From Actinostola sp. cb2023 (lineage: Eukaryota > Cnidaria > Anthozoa > Actiniaria > Actinostolidae), in assembly GCA_033675265.1 (NCBI GenBank), contig JAUJYZ010000308.1:1-64000 (forward strand): a DNA stretch of 64,000 bases, read 5' to 3'. The notes beneath the pieces were generated by a model that was not told where the DNA came from, did not search any database, and saw only the letters and a program-made list of their open reading frames with translations. Position 1 is the stretch's first letter. Each line of letters opens with the position of its first letter. The position numbers and the translations under genes are program-made. Shown here one piece after another: positions 47,158 to 58,267 of the stretch.

Positions 47158-48897
47158 AGGTTTACCATCACTGCATTTGTCACACACGAATTATAAGTTA
47201 TCGTGCACAACGGCCACTCAACGAATTCGCTAGATTATTACTCGGGCCCTTCCGAAGGAAGCCCGAGTTATAAAATGGACTTTCTTTTTATTATTATTAT
47301 TTTTGTTTTGTTAGGCCACGGAATGCGAAGTATTTGATCATATCGGTACACACAATGTGAAGTATGTGACCTTCTTGAGTTTTGCAAGTTTTGCCATGCG
47401 AGCCGGCTTCGCCAGATCATAGTCTGAATCGTCTGGAGGCCGTAGGCCGCACGAGTTATAAAACCCAACTCGTATTTCTGTCGTGTTTTTGGGGGGGCGT
47501 CAGTTGTGCAATATATGCAATACGAGACCGAATATACAGAGGCTCACCGAGGCCTAGATCTCCATTAGATATAAATGTATTGGAACCATTTATATACAAA
47601 CATTTATCTTTCTCGCACTCGATGTGGGACTTTGTCAAATCCAAAACACTACGCATGACCACTAATTCCATAGACAATCGTCACTAAAAATAAAGTCAAA
47701 ATGAAATCAAATCAGATGATATTGTCAAAGCTGGTGTGTGTTTAGCGGCGTCTAGCGAAAGCATGGGGTCACTATTGAATTGTCTCGCACATGCGCAATG
47801 TGTTATATAGGCGTCGTGCATGGGGTCTTGTTTGAAAGCAGTTTGAGATCTTCAAGATATTGAAAGGTCAGGATTCTAGTTATAATCAAACTCACGACCA
47901 GCGATGTAACTACATCTATTGACAGAAAGCTATATGTACATGTACAGAAGTCATGCAAACAGTCAGGCCAGTCGAGACTGAAAAATAAATGAAATGAACT
48001 CAAAAACTATCATGACCTCGCTATGCCATGTTTGTTGCTAATTGTAATAGTACGTGTACACTGAGTCCAGTCGTATGTCCTTGAGTATTTATAATTAACT
48101 CACGACCAGCGATGTAACTACATCTATTGACAGAAAGCTATATGTACAGAAGTCATGCAAACAATCGAGCCAGTCGAGTTTAATATTTTCAGTAACTCAC
48201 GATGGATGTTTATTTTATTCCACGTTTGAAAAATTCAGTACGATTACAGTTGTGTGATCCTTGTTAGAACAGAATTTCCACGCTCAAAACAGGTCAGTGG
48301 ACGGCAAAAATACAATCGAAATCAAAACGTCCTTAGATTTTAGGGATCTATTACAGAAGAAGACGCTCAGTGACAAGGGAGAATATTTGTGTCGGTGACT
48401 CATAGATAAAGATCTCCGACTCTTAAGGTACGCTGTCGTACGTCTTTAAACGTATTTGAGGTCACTTGAGGTCACATCTTAAATCTAACAGAAGCAGCGT
48501 TTGATTTTTAATCGATAATTCCTTTCTGATTTCGAGATAAATCGAACAAGATCTTTCAATGTATAGGCAGAGACAGCAGATTGGTCGAGCTTTGTCACAT
48601 ACCGTAGTCTGAACTGGTCAATTGGATGTTTAAAAGATACGAAGTTCAACTTTCCTCTGCGATAACGAAGAAACCAAAGATGTTATCAGAACCGTCTGAC
48701 CATGAATATGAACCTCAACTGGACGTTCCAAGTACATGCTACGGAAGTACGATTCGGAGATTTTTATCTATGCTCACCGACACATACTGATACATAGTCT
48801 CCCTCGTCACGCAACTGTCAGTCATTGTCATGTCCCTCCTCACGCAACTGACATTGTCCTTGTCATAAGCCCGAGTGTACGCTCATTGAGCGTCTTG
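47158..48897. other. Interspersed repeats, no gene recognised
   Basis: An ~85-base segment (AACTCACGACCAGCGATGTA ... AAGTCATGCAAACA) occurs twice in direct order at about 47890-47980 and 48098-48180. A box near 47240 (GGGCCCTTCCGAAGGAAGCC) resembles 18245-18280. No exon recognised. Confidence 0.45.
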
Positions 48898-49582
48898 TTT
48901 TGAAGTCATTTCGCTATGCCTTTGTTCGAGTAAAACTACTGCCGTTGAAAGTTCGTTCGCCTTTAAAACGTTTTCATGATTCTTTTTCTTTGTGTCAAAG
49001 TTAATTTTATTGATAATATATTGAGAAGCGGCCCGTTTAAAAAAGTGCCTTATATTTCAATATATTCTCTATTAAGTTCGAGTTATTCAGTAGCACGACC
49101 TTTAACATACCAGAATAATAGTTTCCCTTACCACCTTCCTCTCCCTCCCCAGGCCACCATAGGCAATATCCCCCCAGGCCACCATAGGTAATATACCCCC
49201 TTGGGGAATCTCAAACAACGTTGTAAGACATTGTTCCAAAAACAAAAACAAATTCAAAGGTAACTCAACGGTAACTCAACGGTAACTCAAACTCAACTCA
49301 AACTCAACTCAACCTCTAACTCGATCGTTAATCTATCTCGACTATGAGACTATGATATTAAGGTTTTACATTGAGCTAACGTTAATGCAAAAATACAATG
49401 ACTGGCTGTGAAAAGACACCTAAGTACACAGGATGGTACACATAGAGAGACGCATAAACAATGTCACTTTATTTGATTAACCACGTTTAACTTTCTATTC
49501 GAAGTTTTTTCAGCTGTGCGTTTGTTTTCCTTTTGGTCTTAATGATCAAGACCACTTCTAGATGATGTTCTGTAATACTATA

Positions 49583-49795
49583 CAGTCATTCTCAAAAAGG
49601 TTGTCCAGATGAAAAGACTACAATACTACAGTAAAGTTACATGATTCATTATGTATTCAATTTCCTCTCGTGGAATTTCAATTTGAGATGCAAAAGTACA
49701 CGGTTCCGCGCGCAGAAATTGAAAACATAATGAATCACGTGACTTTATTGTAGTATGATTGTAGTCTTTTCATCTGGACAACCTTTTTGAGAATG
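49583..49795. mobile_element. Palindromic MITE, CATTCTCAAAAAGGTTGTCC ends
   Basis: The left arm CATTCTCAAAAAGGTTGTCC ... GAAAAGACTACA is inverted at the right end. Inner arms share ATTCATTATGT and its inverse. No coding. Confidence 0.75.
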
Positions 49796-49839
49796 AAAAT
49801 GAAAAAATATTTGCACTCTTCAATAAAAGAAACGAGATC

Positions 49840-50060
49840 TATTTATATTGCTACCGAATATCCAAACAGTGTTGTGTGCGTTATATTCCTGGAAGAGCTC
49901 TTCAAAAATGAAACGAACAGATACTTATGTGTTGCTACCATATCCAAACAGTGTTGTGTGCGTTATTTTCCTGGAAGAGCTCTTCAAAAATGAAACGAAC
50001 AGATACTTATATGTTGCTACCATATCCAAACAATGTTGTGTGCGTTATTTTCCTGGAAGA
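49840..50060 (+). repeat. 82-bp tandem repeat, three copies
   Basis: Unit: GTTGCTACCATATCCAAACA, GTGTTGTGTGCGTTATTTTC, GGAAGAGCTCTTCAAAAATG. Degenerate units recur near 50140-50250 and 50780-50840, so the MITE at 50272-50738 and the CACTA element lie in what was a longer array. Confidence 0.8.
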
Positions 50061-50271
50061 GCTCTTAAGATAATTAAAGAGAGAAAGGAAGAAATATTGA
50101 AAGGAAGAAAGAAGGAAGAAAATCAACGCACAGATTGGCTCTTTATTCCTGCAATATCCAAACCATCTTCAATTTGTTAAACTTTGGGACTAAATTAAAA
50201 GCTCTTCAAATAAAGAGATGCACACTCAGATACCCTTGTATTGCTACAATATTCAAACATCTGTACTCTTA

Positions 50272-50738
50272 AAGTGCCTATATATAACCCCTGTGAGTTT
50301 GTTTTAAAAATCGATTATATATTAAGTGAATAGTTTGCAGGTTTCAGTATTTTGTGATTTGAACTTCACGTTTGCAAGTAATAGAGGTTTGAAAACGCGA
50401 TATGGAAATCAGATGACGTCAAAATGACGCACTTTAAGGAATCAGGTCTTATACAAAAACACTCTTGTGCAAATTACTGACATTTTGAAACTTGCAATAT
50501 CTTTTCACAGTTTATAGATATGATTTGATAAACTTTTTATCCTATTTCAGAAAGAACAACTAAATAAGCTATGGCATCATTCCTTAAGTTACGTCACCAA
50601 ATTAACATATCCCGATTTCAAACCTTTATAGCTAACAAACGCGAAGTTCAAATCACAAAATACTGAAACCTGCAACTTCACATATTAATATATAATCGAT
50701 TTTTAAAACAAACTCACAGGGGTTATAGGCACTTTAAA
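50272..50738. mobile_element. MITE of the TTAAAGTGCCTAT family
   Basis: CTTAAAGTGCCTATATATAA and its inverse TTATAGGCACTTTAA are at the ends. Inner GTATTTTGTGATTTGAACTT and its complement match 12676-13123. Confidence 0.75.
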
Positions 50739-50879
50739 AGAAAAGAAAGAGAGAAGGAAGAAAAATAAAACGCACCCGCATCGGCACAGTATTCAAACGA
50801 TCATCTGCGCGTTATATTTATGGAAATGCACTTTAAAATAAGAAATGCACAGCGATACACAACGCGAAATAGCAAAATT

Positions 50880-51200
50880 ACACTCCTTTACTCTTAGCGT
50901 AAAGTTGCGTAAAGATATTCGAGAAGCTTTACGCTGGCGATTTAAAGACGCGTAAAGACGCGTAAAGCTGTGCTGTCGTAAAGCCATCGTAAAGACATCG
51001 TAAAGACAACGTGATTTTCATCTTTACTTGAACGAGTAAAGATGCCGTAAAGATGTCTTAAATGGTTAATTTATACAACTTTAAGCAAAGCGTAATGTCA
51101 TGTATATATGGCATGTAAATTCGCCTAAAGGTATCGTAAAGACAGTGTAATCAAATTCTTTATTGTTTTACGTAAAGATGCCGAAAAGCTGTCTTTAAAG
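50880..51200. repeat. CACTA left subterminal repeats (CGTAAAG)
   Basis: More than a dozen CGTAAAG / CTTTACG motifs in both orientations, for example GACGCGTAAAGACGCGTAAA. In plant CACTA elements such arrays are transposase-accessory binding sites; here that role is inferred. Confidence 0.75.
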
Positions 51201-51761
51201 ACATTTTGTAAAATCGGCTTGTTTTAGTGCCATGGTCCGATATTAATATACATGTCTATACTTATAATCAGTTTTAGTTTATTTTGTTATATATTAATTG
51301 GATCTGTGCGTGTATCAAACACATTTGGGGCTCTGGCTTTATTTAGCATGGGAGGGTTACTTTGTAATTACTGCGGTTCTATATGGCGCTAAAATATCGC
51401 TAATATATATAACTGTATATTTACTAACAAAGGACAACGCATCAGTGCAGTTTTCAAACCTGAGTCACGTTTCTTCTCTGTTACAGCTGATGCAAAATAT
51501 ATCTATCATTCTGAGCCACTGTTTATTTCGAGTTGTATGGCAACTACATGTACACCTTTTAAATGACAAAATACACACAAAACCTAATGCATTTTTCTTA
51601 ATGCAAAATTGAATAACGACTTCTCTATTAATTAAGATGTGCTCAATTTGGTCTAACTTCAGGTGTTGTGTGCTAAAAGTTACACAACATGAAATGTCCT
51701 TGCTTGACAATAAATTAAAGAAAAAAACATATACAAATTTATGTACATTTAACACTTTTAA

Positions 51762-54374
51762 TTAGCAAAATGTACGTAATATTGGAGTAACAACAAGCTT
51801 TCTTGATTCACTTTTCTGGATATACGCAGCAGCAAACTTGCAGTAGACTCTTTGGATCGGCAAAAACGTTGCTGGGCCTGGTGAGTCAAATATGTTCGAC
51901 TGCCATAGTTCAACAGGTCTACGAAAAGTGTTATTCTGCGCTTCCTCGCTGTACCATTGAATGCAAGCAAAAATGTGCTGCTGTTTTACATCATCATCGG
52001 TTGAAAGACAATTCGTGAAGTAAAACTTAACTTCACCTGGTCTAATTGGAGCTGTGGGGTCTACTTCACCATCATCACCAACCCATGAAGCCATTACTCG
52101 TGCAGATCGTAGTGAACGAGACTCCAGTTTAGAACCAAACTTTTCTCCAGCGAGAGTAACACGTTGGTATCTTCTAGCTGTTTCGCTAACCATGTTGGCA
52201 TTCAAATGTTTCTCTGGATACATATGCTGGTAGGTCTGGCAGAGTAGGTGGCGGTCATCTTGATCAAACTGCATGAGTTTATAAGACAATGGTAGTATTA
52301 CTTGATCTGTATCTGACCATTTAATATTACTGAGGATGGTGCAAACCGAAATTCGAAGTAGCGCAGGAGAACAAACTGTCACAGTTTCTACTGCGGGCAT
52401 GGTTTGTGTCTGTTTTTTATAGCTGTTAAAAAACGACAGCATGCTGTCACTGAACTCTTCGGGGAGAGACACATTCCAAACAAATCGTGATGACAAAAAT
52501 TTCCTCATAATCTGTATCTCAACAGAGCGGTTGTTTGTTTTGGTAGTTCCTAAGATGCCATTGTATCGTTCGAAGGCAAAGCACCAAAAGCTGTAAATGG
52601 GGCCATAATCCTCTATACAATCTTTTAAGTGGCAATGTAGATGCATGTTCACCCTAACAGCCTTTTTACCATAAAGTTTCTCGAACTCACGACAAAATTT
52701 CAGCAACAGAATATCTGCCTTGATCAGATTGGTACTTGTTAGAATGGGTACTGCTAGAAATCGACATGCCATTACAAATGTGTTCCAACAGTTCAAATGA
52801 TTATTAGGCAACAAGCCATCAAGGGCATAAGTAGAGTAAATGGTAGTCCAATGTTTCCACTGGCTTGCTTTATAGTGTCCGTGGTTTGAGGAAATTTTGT
52901 GAGGTAACCTGCCAAGTCCTGTTCCTACTTCCATTTCCTTAATTCTCTCTTCTACAATTTTGAGATTCCGTTTAGTGAGAATTTCCTCTTCGAGCCAAAG
53001 CTGAAACATCCTTTTAGCGGTGCCAAGAAAAAGATTGTGCATAGGGTCAATAACTGTAAAGCGAACAGCATCAAAATACTCAAGTTCATTGAGGACACTG
53101 TAGTAACACCCATACTGAGTTGCAAGCTTTCCGGCTGTAGTTTTGTTCTTTGCCTTTCGTACTTTATCCGCGTGACGTCTGTGAGTAGTGTTAGTTCTTG
53201 GTGGCCAGTTGTTCCTGTCAAATCCTGAGAAGTCTCTACCCGTTTTAACAGATCCAGGAAAGGCTTTAAAACATTTTGAACATGCTCTTTCTGCTGAATG
53301 GCCTTTGAATCCGCAAAGCTTACGGGCGGCAGGGATATCTGACGCAGCTAACAGTATTGCTCCTTTGTAAACCAAAGGAATGACACTCAAACTTGTGTGC
53401 AACCGTACTCCAGTCCATAACTTTTTCATCTCGTCAACCATGGGAGACAAAAAAGAATTTATAGATTTGGGCATGGTATCCATGTCGGGGATTATTCCCA
53501 CTAAAATTACGTTTTCCCATTTAAAACGTTCTTCTCTGGGAAGATTTAACAGTGCTAAATATATAACACCAAGGGATACATCACTCCTTCTTTTAAACGG
53601 TTGAAACCAGTCCACATTTATAGCAAAGGCTAGGCTTCTTGGTTTGTTCAGGAAGTCTGTACCATTGTACGTTTGGAAATCCTTCCACACTTTGCCGTCA
53701 TACACATCACAGAAAGTGCCTTCTTCTACTTCTCTCATCCGCCAATGCTCACATTTCTCTGCAATGCCTTGCCTCTTTAGCATTGTCTCAACTTGGTTAA
53801 TTACACTGTTAAAACAATATACCTTAAGTGGATAAAAACATACTTTTCCATCGGACAACACAACTTTCTTTGCTAACTTGGTTCCACATTCTTTTGCTAA
53901 CTTTCCTTTTTTATATGGTTTATGTGTACAACATCTAATTTCAGTTCTTCCTCCAATTAGTTGGGTACAAGAACCTGGGTTGTACAGTGTTGAGCATTTT
54001 GGGCAGACAACATATTTCACAAAATCATCTCTGTCAAAGTGAGCAAGTTGCCGTAGCATATAAATCGACGAGGGAAACATACCACACAGCTCAATCAGAT
54101 ACTGGCAGTTACATGTGGTCCCAATTAAATGGAGAAACTGAAGGTGAAATCGTAGAAGCCATTCCAACCCATTATCACTAATCTTGCAATTTGTCTGCCA
54201 TAGAAGTATGAAGAAGGCAAACCACTGTAAAAGAGAAGTTAATTTCTTTATGAGTGAAGATGGTGCACATGGATCTGGGAGAGGCTGCTCAGTTTCAAAG
54301 TCCTGAAGGATATCCGCCATTTTTTCACCCCAGAACTCAGGTTCTTCTTCCAAGTTGCCTGTCATGCCATCAAT
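51762..54374 (-). CDS. Transposase exon 3 (tnp2 core)
   Basis: 870 codons plus stop in a single frame, the longest open frame in the window. The acceptor CTTTAG adds I-D-G before the first methionine of the exon. Confidence 0.9.
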   Translation of the reverse strand: MDGMTGNLEEEPEFWGEKMADILQDFETEQPLPDPCAPSSLIKKLTSLLQWFAFFILLWQTNCKISDNGLEWLLRFHLQFLHLIGTTCNCQYLIELCGMFPSSIYMLRQLAHFDRDDFVKYVVCPKCSTLYNPGSCTQLIGGRTEIRCCTHKPYKKGKLAKECGTKLAKKVVLSDGKVCFYPLKVYCFNSVINQVETMLKRQGIAEKCEHWRMREVEEGTFCDVYDGKVWKDFQTYNGTDFLNKPRSLAFAINVDWFQPFKRRSDVSLGVIYLALLNLPREERFKWENVILVGIIPDMDTMPKSINSFLSPMVDEMKKLWTGVRLHTSLSVIPLVYKGAILLAASDIPAARKLCGFKGHSAERACSKCFKAFPGSVKTGRDFSGFDRNNWPPRTNTTHRRHADKVRKAKNKTTAGKLATQYGCYYSVLNELEYFDAVRFTVIDPMHNLFLGTAKRMFQLWLEEEILTKRNLKIVEERIKEMEVGTGLGRLPHKISSNHGHYKASQWKHWTTIYSTYALDGLLPNNHLNCWNTFVMACRFLAVPILTSTNLIKADILLLKFCREFEKLYGKKAVRVNMHLHCHLKDCIEDYGPIYSFWCFAFERYNGILGTTKTNNRSVEIQIMRKFLSSRFVWNVSLPEEFSDSMLSFFNSYKKQTQTMPAVETVTVCSPALLRISVCTILSNIKWSDTDQVILPLSYKLMQFDQDDRHLLCQTYQHMYPEKHLNANMVSETARRYQRVTLAGEKFGSKLESRSLRSARVMASWVGDDGEVDPTAPIRPGEVKFYFTNCLSTDDDVKQQHIFACIQWYSEEAQNNTFRRPVELWQSNIFDSPGPATFLPIQRVYCKFAAAYIQKSESRKLVVTPILRTFC

Positions 54375-57300
54375 CTAAAGATCAGATAGGAAACATGAAA
54401 ATTGAGGAACAAATAACCCTCATTTAACCATGGGTTCAGGCCCTGAGGGGCAGGGAAATTAACAAAATAGTATTCTTATAAGTACACATACCATGGCACT
54501 GAGGGATATTAGTGATTAAATGTCGCGAAGCCGAGGGAGGGTTAGTGGAAGTTACTGACTCTCCCGAGGCTGAGGGGGCATTTAATCACTAATATCCCGA
54601 AGATGCCATGGTATTAGTTTGTAATACCATAATCACCGAGGAAATGAACAAAAATACAGGTTTGAGTTAACCGGCGCAAAGGTGAATATATTATAGTGTT
54701 TTGTGAAAGAGTCTTGATTAGACTGTACTCTGGGGGATACTTCAAGTTGCTCATCTTTGTTTCATTTACACAATGAAAGAGTATAAATTAGTAAGTAGAG
54801 TACCTGAAGGTACACAGATCAGAAATGGAGGAAGGTCGGTTTGCGCCGCCGAAGTAGAGCATACTGAAAATCAGAGAAAATTGCCGAATAATATAATACT
54901 TCATTGTGTGAAAAATAAAGAAAATAAGTGACATAGAATATCCTTTGCGTTGGTCTTTTGTAGATTTCCTTCTGTTTGGATATTCAGAACATCGTTAACG
55001 CATGCACAATTAAGCACAACAATTGTCCCACACGTCTTGAATGCTCGAGTCACTGTAAGTAGAGAGCGATTTTAAAATTAATTTACTCTTCGGTTTGCTC
55101 ATGGGTCCCAATGATTATGTGTAAACCTGATGTATATGAGGGACTGACTTGCATCCTCATGCATAGTAATGAGGGAAATTTAGTCATGAGTGATGCTTGA
55201 CTTAGAGCTTTCGCAAGGGATATTCGATGTTAAATGTCCCTCGTGGAACAATGAAAACCGAGGTGATCATGGTATTCAATAGGATATTTTTCAATAGGAT
55301 TCATTGAGCAGTGATTTAACAGCATAATTTGTTACCGGAAGTGGGGACAATAGCAGGGATTTATACGGGACTTTTAACATACTACTTGACCCGAGCAGGG
55401 TTTTTAACACCGGCTAAATGTTAAATGTCCCAGGGGGGTTGAGGGGGGGGGGGGTTGAGGTTTCAATTGACTGATGCATTATTATTTTGCACATAAGCTA
55501 GGTTACCATTTATATTTCTAAATGAAAATTAATTATTTTATTTTTATTTTATAAGCTTCGACATACGACAAACACACAGAGTATTATTTCATAAATGAGA
55601 GCAACCAGTTTTCCTTTGCACTTTTTTAGGATTAAAAGTCCTGTATAAATCCTTGCTATTGTCCCCACTTCCGGTAACAAATTATGCTGTTAAATCACTG
55701 CTCAATGAATCCTATTGAAGAATATCCTATTGAAAAATATTTTGTTAATTTACCTGCCCCTCAGGGCCTGAACCCATGGTTAAATGAGGGTTAAATTCTA
55801 GCTATGCCCCAGCAGTCAGGGGGCTGGGATTTGACTGATGCATAATATATTATTATTGCACATGTAAATTAATGTACATATATATTAATTAGCAAATTAC
55901 CCACAATACAGCCTTTTGCAAAAATTCTGTCGTGACCAAGTATATAAGTATATAAGTATATCACTATATACCCGAAGATTTATACTATCAAATGAATGTG
56001 AAAATAACGTTTGTGTGTAGATTGTATCGTATTCATGACTCTCCAATCCACACTTGTACAGTCAACCATCTTGAAATGCGTGTACGGGTAGCGTTCGGGC
56101 ATGCAGGACTCACACGGGTATATAGTGATATAGTGATAATAATACTTATATACTTATATACTTGGTCGCGACAGAATTTTTGCAAAAGGCTGTATTACCC
56201 ACAATATAAAAAATAAATATAATTTAATATAACTAATAAAATAATTACCCACAACAAAAAAAAATGATTGTATTGTATAAATATAAAGCTTTTCTTGTAT
56301 GTTTGCTCAGAAACATACTTTGTACAATTTAAACAATGAAGAATCCAACCTACAAAGACACCCTATTAAATATAAAGCTGTCTTTGTGTGTGTATTTATC
56401 ACGAGACAGTTATTTAAATATTTAAATATACCCGTATGTCATGGATATAATTAGCCTGCATAGACCACCAGCTACGCAGGCTAAACAAAGGTTTTCATTC
56501 TCAACATACACATCCATACATTCCCATGGCAAACTCACCTTGTCATCTATTGTAGAGTCCAAAAGGGTTTGTGAAGTTTCAGTATTGTGTTCAGTTTCAA
56601 ACTCAAAGTGGCTGTTTTCTGAGATATTAAACGACGGTTCTAAAAATGGATGATATCAACTGTTTACTACAATAAGTTCAGTTATCACAAATGATCGACT
56701 GTAAGCTTTAGCATGTAGTTAAGCTTACATAACAGTACTAATTATTCCAAGGGGGGGTACTCCCATATATTGACTATACGGGGATGTGCTGCTGGACAGG
56801 GTATGGTTTTTGGCCTCTCTGTCCTGAACAGGGTATATAATTTTATGTGAGTCTGTCCTAAACAGGGTATGGTTATGCACGATTGTCGTTGTTAAATATG
56901 GTTTTATCCGGTATTTAACCATCCGAGGATAATAATTTATTGCGATTGCCAATTAAACGAGTTAAAATTGTGTCTAAACAGGGTCCTAAAATAGAGGTTG
57001 TTGTCCTAAACAGGGTATATATTTTAGTGTTTTTTTGTCCTAAACAGGGTCAGGGTTTCAAACCCCCAGCGGCACCCCTATACCCAAACATGAGTCAAGT
57101 CCCCCCCCCCCCCCCCCCCCGGGGGTAATTACTACACTTAAAGCTAAAATCATTATGTAGGAGAGTTTTGGCTCGTGACTCTGAGCAAATTATTTCATAT
57201 AAAGCTTTCGCTTCAAGTACTGATCAAACTCAACTGGAACTTCTACTGTAGTATTCTATTTTCACAACTATCATCACTATTATTATATTAATAAACCAGT

Positions 57301-57695
57301 TTTTAAAGCTGTTCATAATGTTGTGCTTAAATATTTAGGTTTCATTCATTCATCATTCATTTTTTCATTCATTCATTCATTCATTCATTCATTCATTCAT
57401 TCATTCATTCATTCATTCATTCATTCATTCATTCATTCATTCAGTAGTAGTGTCTTAATAGATAAGACTTACCTGCTGTTACATTGTCTTCATCGCTATC
57501 ACTACTGCAGCTTGTCTCAAAAGGGTCCGGTATACCAAAGAACGATTCTTCATTGGATGTTTTCCAGGTATCCATTGATTGATTATAATATTCCCTTCTG
57601 TGCTTAAAATACGTTGTTTTACTAAGACTTTCACCACAGTGTCCACAGACAAAACGGGGATGCGTCGATGTTCTAGTTGCTTTATTATTACTCAT
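51762..57695 (-). CDS. CACTA tnp2-type transposase, 978 aa, three exons
   Basis: Exons 57695-57473, 56639-56539 and 54374-51762; donors GTAAGT and GTGAGT, acceptors TTTTTAG and CTTTAG; phases 1 and 0 agree. Exon 1 codes a short zinc-finger-like module (FVCGHCGESLSKTTYFKHR); exon 2 an acidic Ser/Thr-rich piece. Exon 3 has CPKCSTLYNPGSC, then the tnp2 (Transposase_21) core: AFAINVDWFQPF, VGIIPDMDTMPKSINSFLSP, GAILLAASDIPAARKLCGFK, CSKCFKAFPGS, IDPMHNLFLGTAKRM. Asp in NVDW, in ASDIP and in IDPMH are candidates for catalytic acids. No stop or frame break is present, so it could be active. Intron 2 holds two nested transposons, intron 1 a repeat and a (CATT)n array. Confidence 0.88.
54414..55793. 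mobile_element. Inverted-repeat element in transposase intron 2
   Basis: TAACCCTCATTTAACCATGG and its complement mark the ends, with about 55 bases of near-identity (GGTTCAGGCCCTGAGGGGCA). Inside are two more palindromes: 54489-54612 (around ATATTAGTGATTAAATG) and arms at 55270-55385 / 55620-55735 (CCGGAAGTGGGGACAATAGC). No protein. Confidence 0.7.
55909..56192. mobile_element. Tc1/mariner-type MITE in transposase intron 2
   Basis: TA flanks on both sides; ends CAGCCTTTTGCAAAAATTCT and complement, then GTCG(T/C)GACCAAGTATATAAG. About 100-base arms. Related to 59645-59908 and 31580-31829. Confidence 0.8.
56749..57126. repeat. GGGGGGGTACTCCC-type repeat in transposase intron 1
   Basis: Starts GGGGGGGTACTCCCATATAT, ends in a run of C then GGGGGTAATT. 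Inner AACAGGGTAT blocks occur about six times. Same family as 42674-43080. Confidence 0.55.
57345..57442. repeat. (CATT)n microsatellite
   Basis: About 24 units directly downstream of transposase exon 1 on its strand; makes false HSFI repeat frames. Confidence 0.9.
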
Positions 57696-58267
57696 CTAAA
57701 TGTAGCTTCACGACTTCTATAAAAGCAGCTTGATTCAATAACCAAAAACGACTAGGCGTTCCTAGCTCCACAGGGAGCCCGCTTTAACATGAATGAGAAA
57801 AGCGTCTAAAAGTAACAAACCAAACTGCATAAACAATGACAAACAATAAGAAAAACACTAGAATAATACCATTTGATAATTTTCTGCGTATTACAAGGAA
57901 ATATAATTGTGCAGAGCCCGCAATTCAATCTGCTGACCAGATAATTAAATTAATACCTGAAAATACGTGTTAATAAGCAGGATCTCGATTGGGTCTTCAT
58001 TTTGTATTAATCTACATATCAAAATGTATCTATCCCGCAAATGTCATGATTCTATCACAAATTTAAATAATTTTAGGCTTTCGGTCTCCGAACAATCGAC
58101 GAACAATCTACGAACAATCACCGAAATAGAAATTCGGGTCTTCCAGGTGATCACATGATCGCAATAGCCAATGAAATCTACTCACGCACGTGCGAATTTT
58201 CTCTAGAAGCACTGTAAGCGACTGTAAGCCGATCATTCGACAAGACGGTGAGAAGCGCGTAGTTCAA
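57696..58267. promoter_or_regulatory. Divergent promoter region of the CACTA element
   Basis: The 572 bases separating the two start codons must hold both promoters. The CACAGGGAGCCC box at 57769 recalls hAT-like ends elsewhere in the window. No clear TATA box; inference from position. Confidence 0.35.

Noticed and set aside
52952..53835. Plus-strand and off-frame ORFs within the transposase exon
   Set aside because: Shadows of the 870-codon tnp2 exon.
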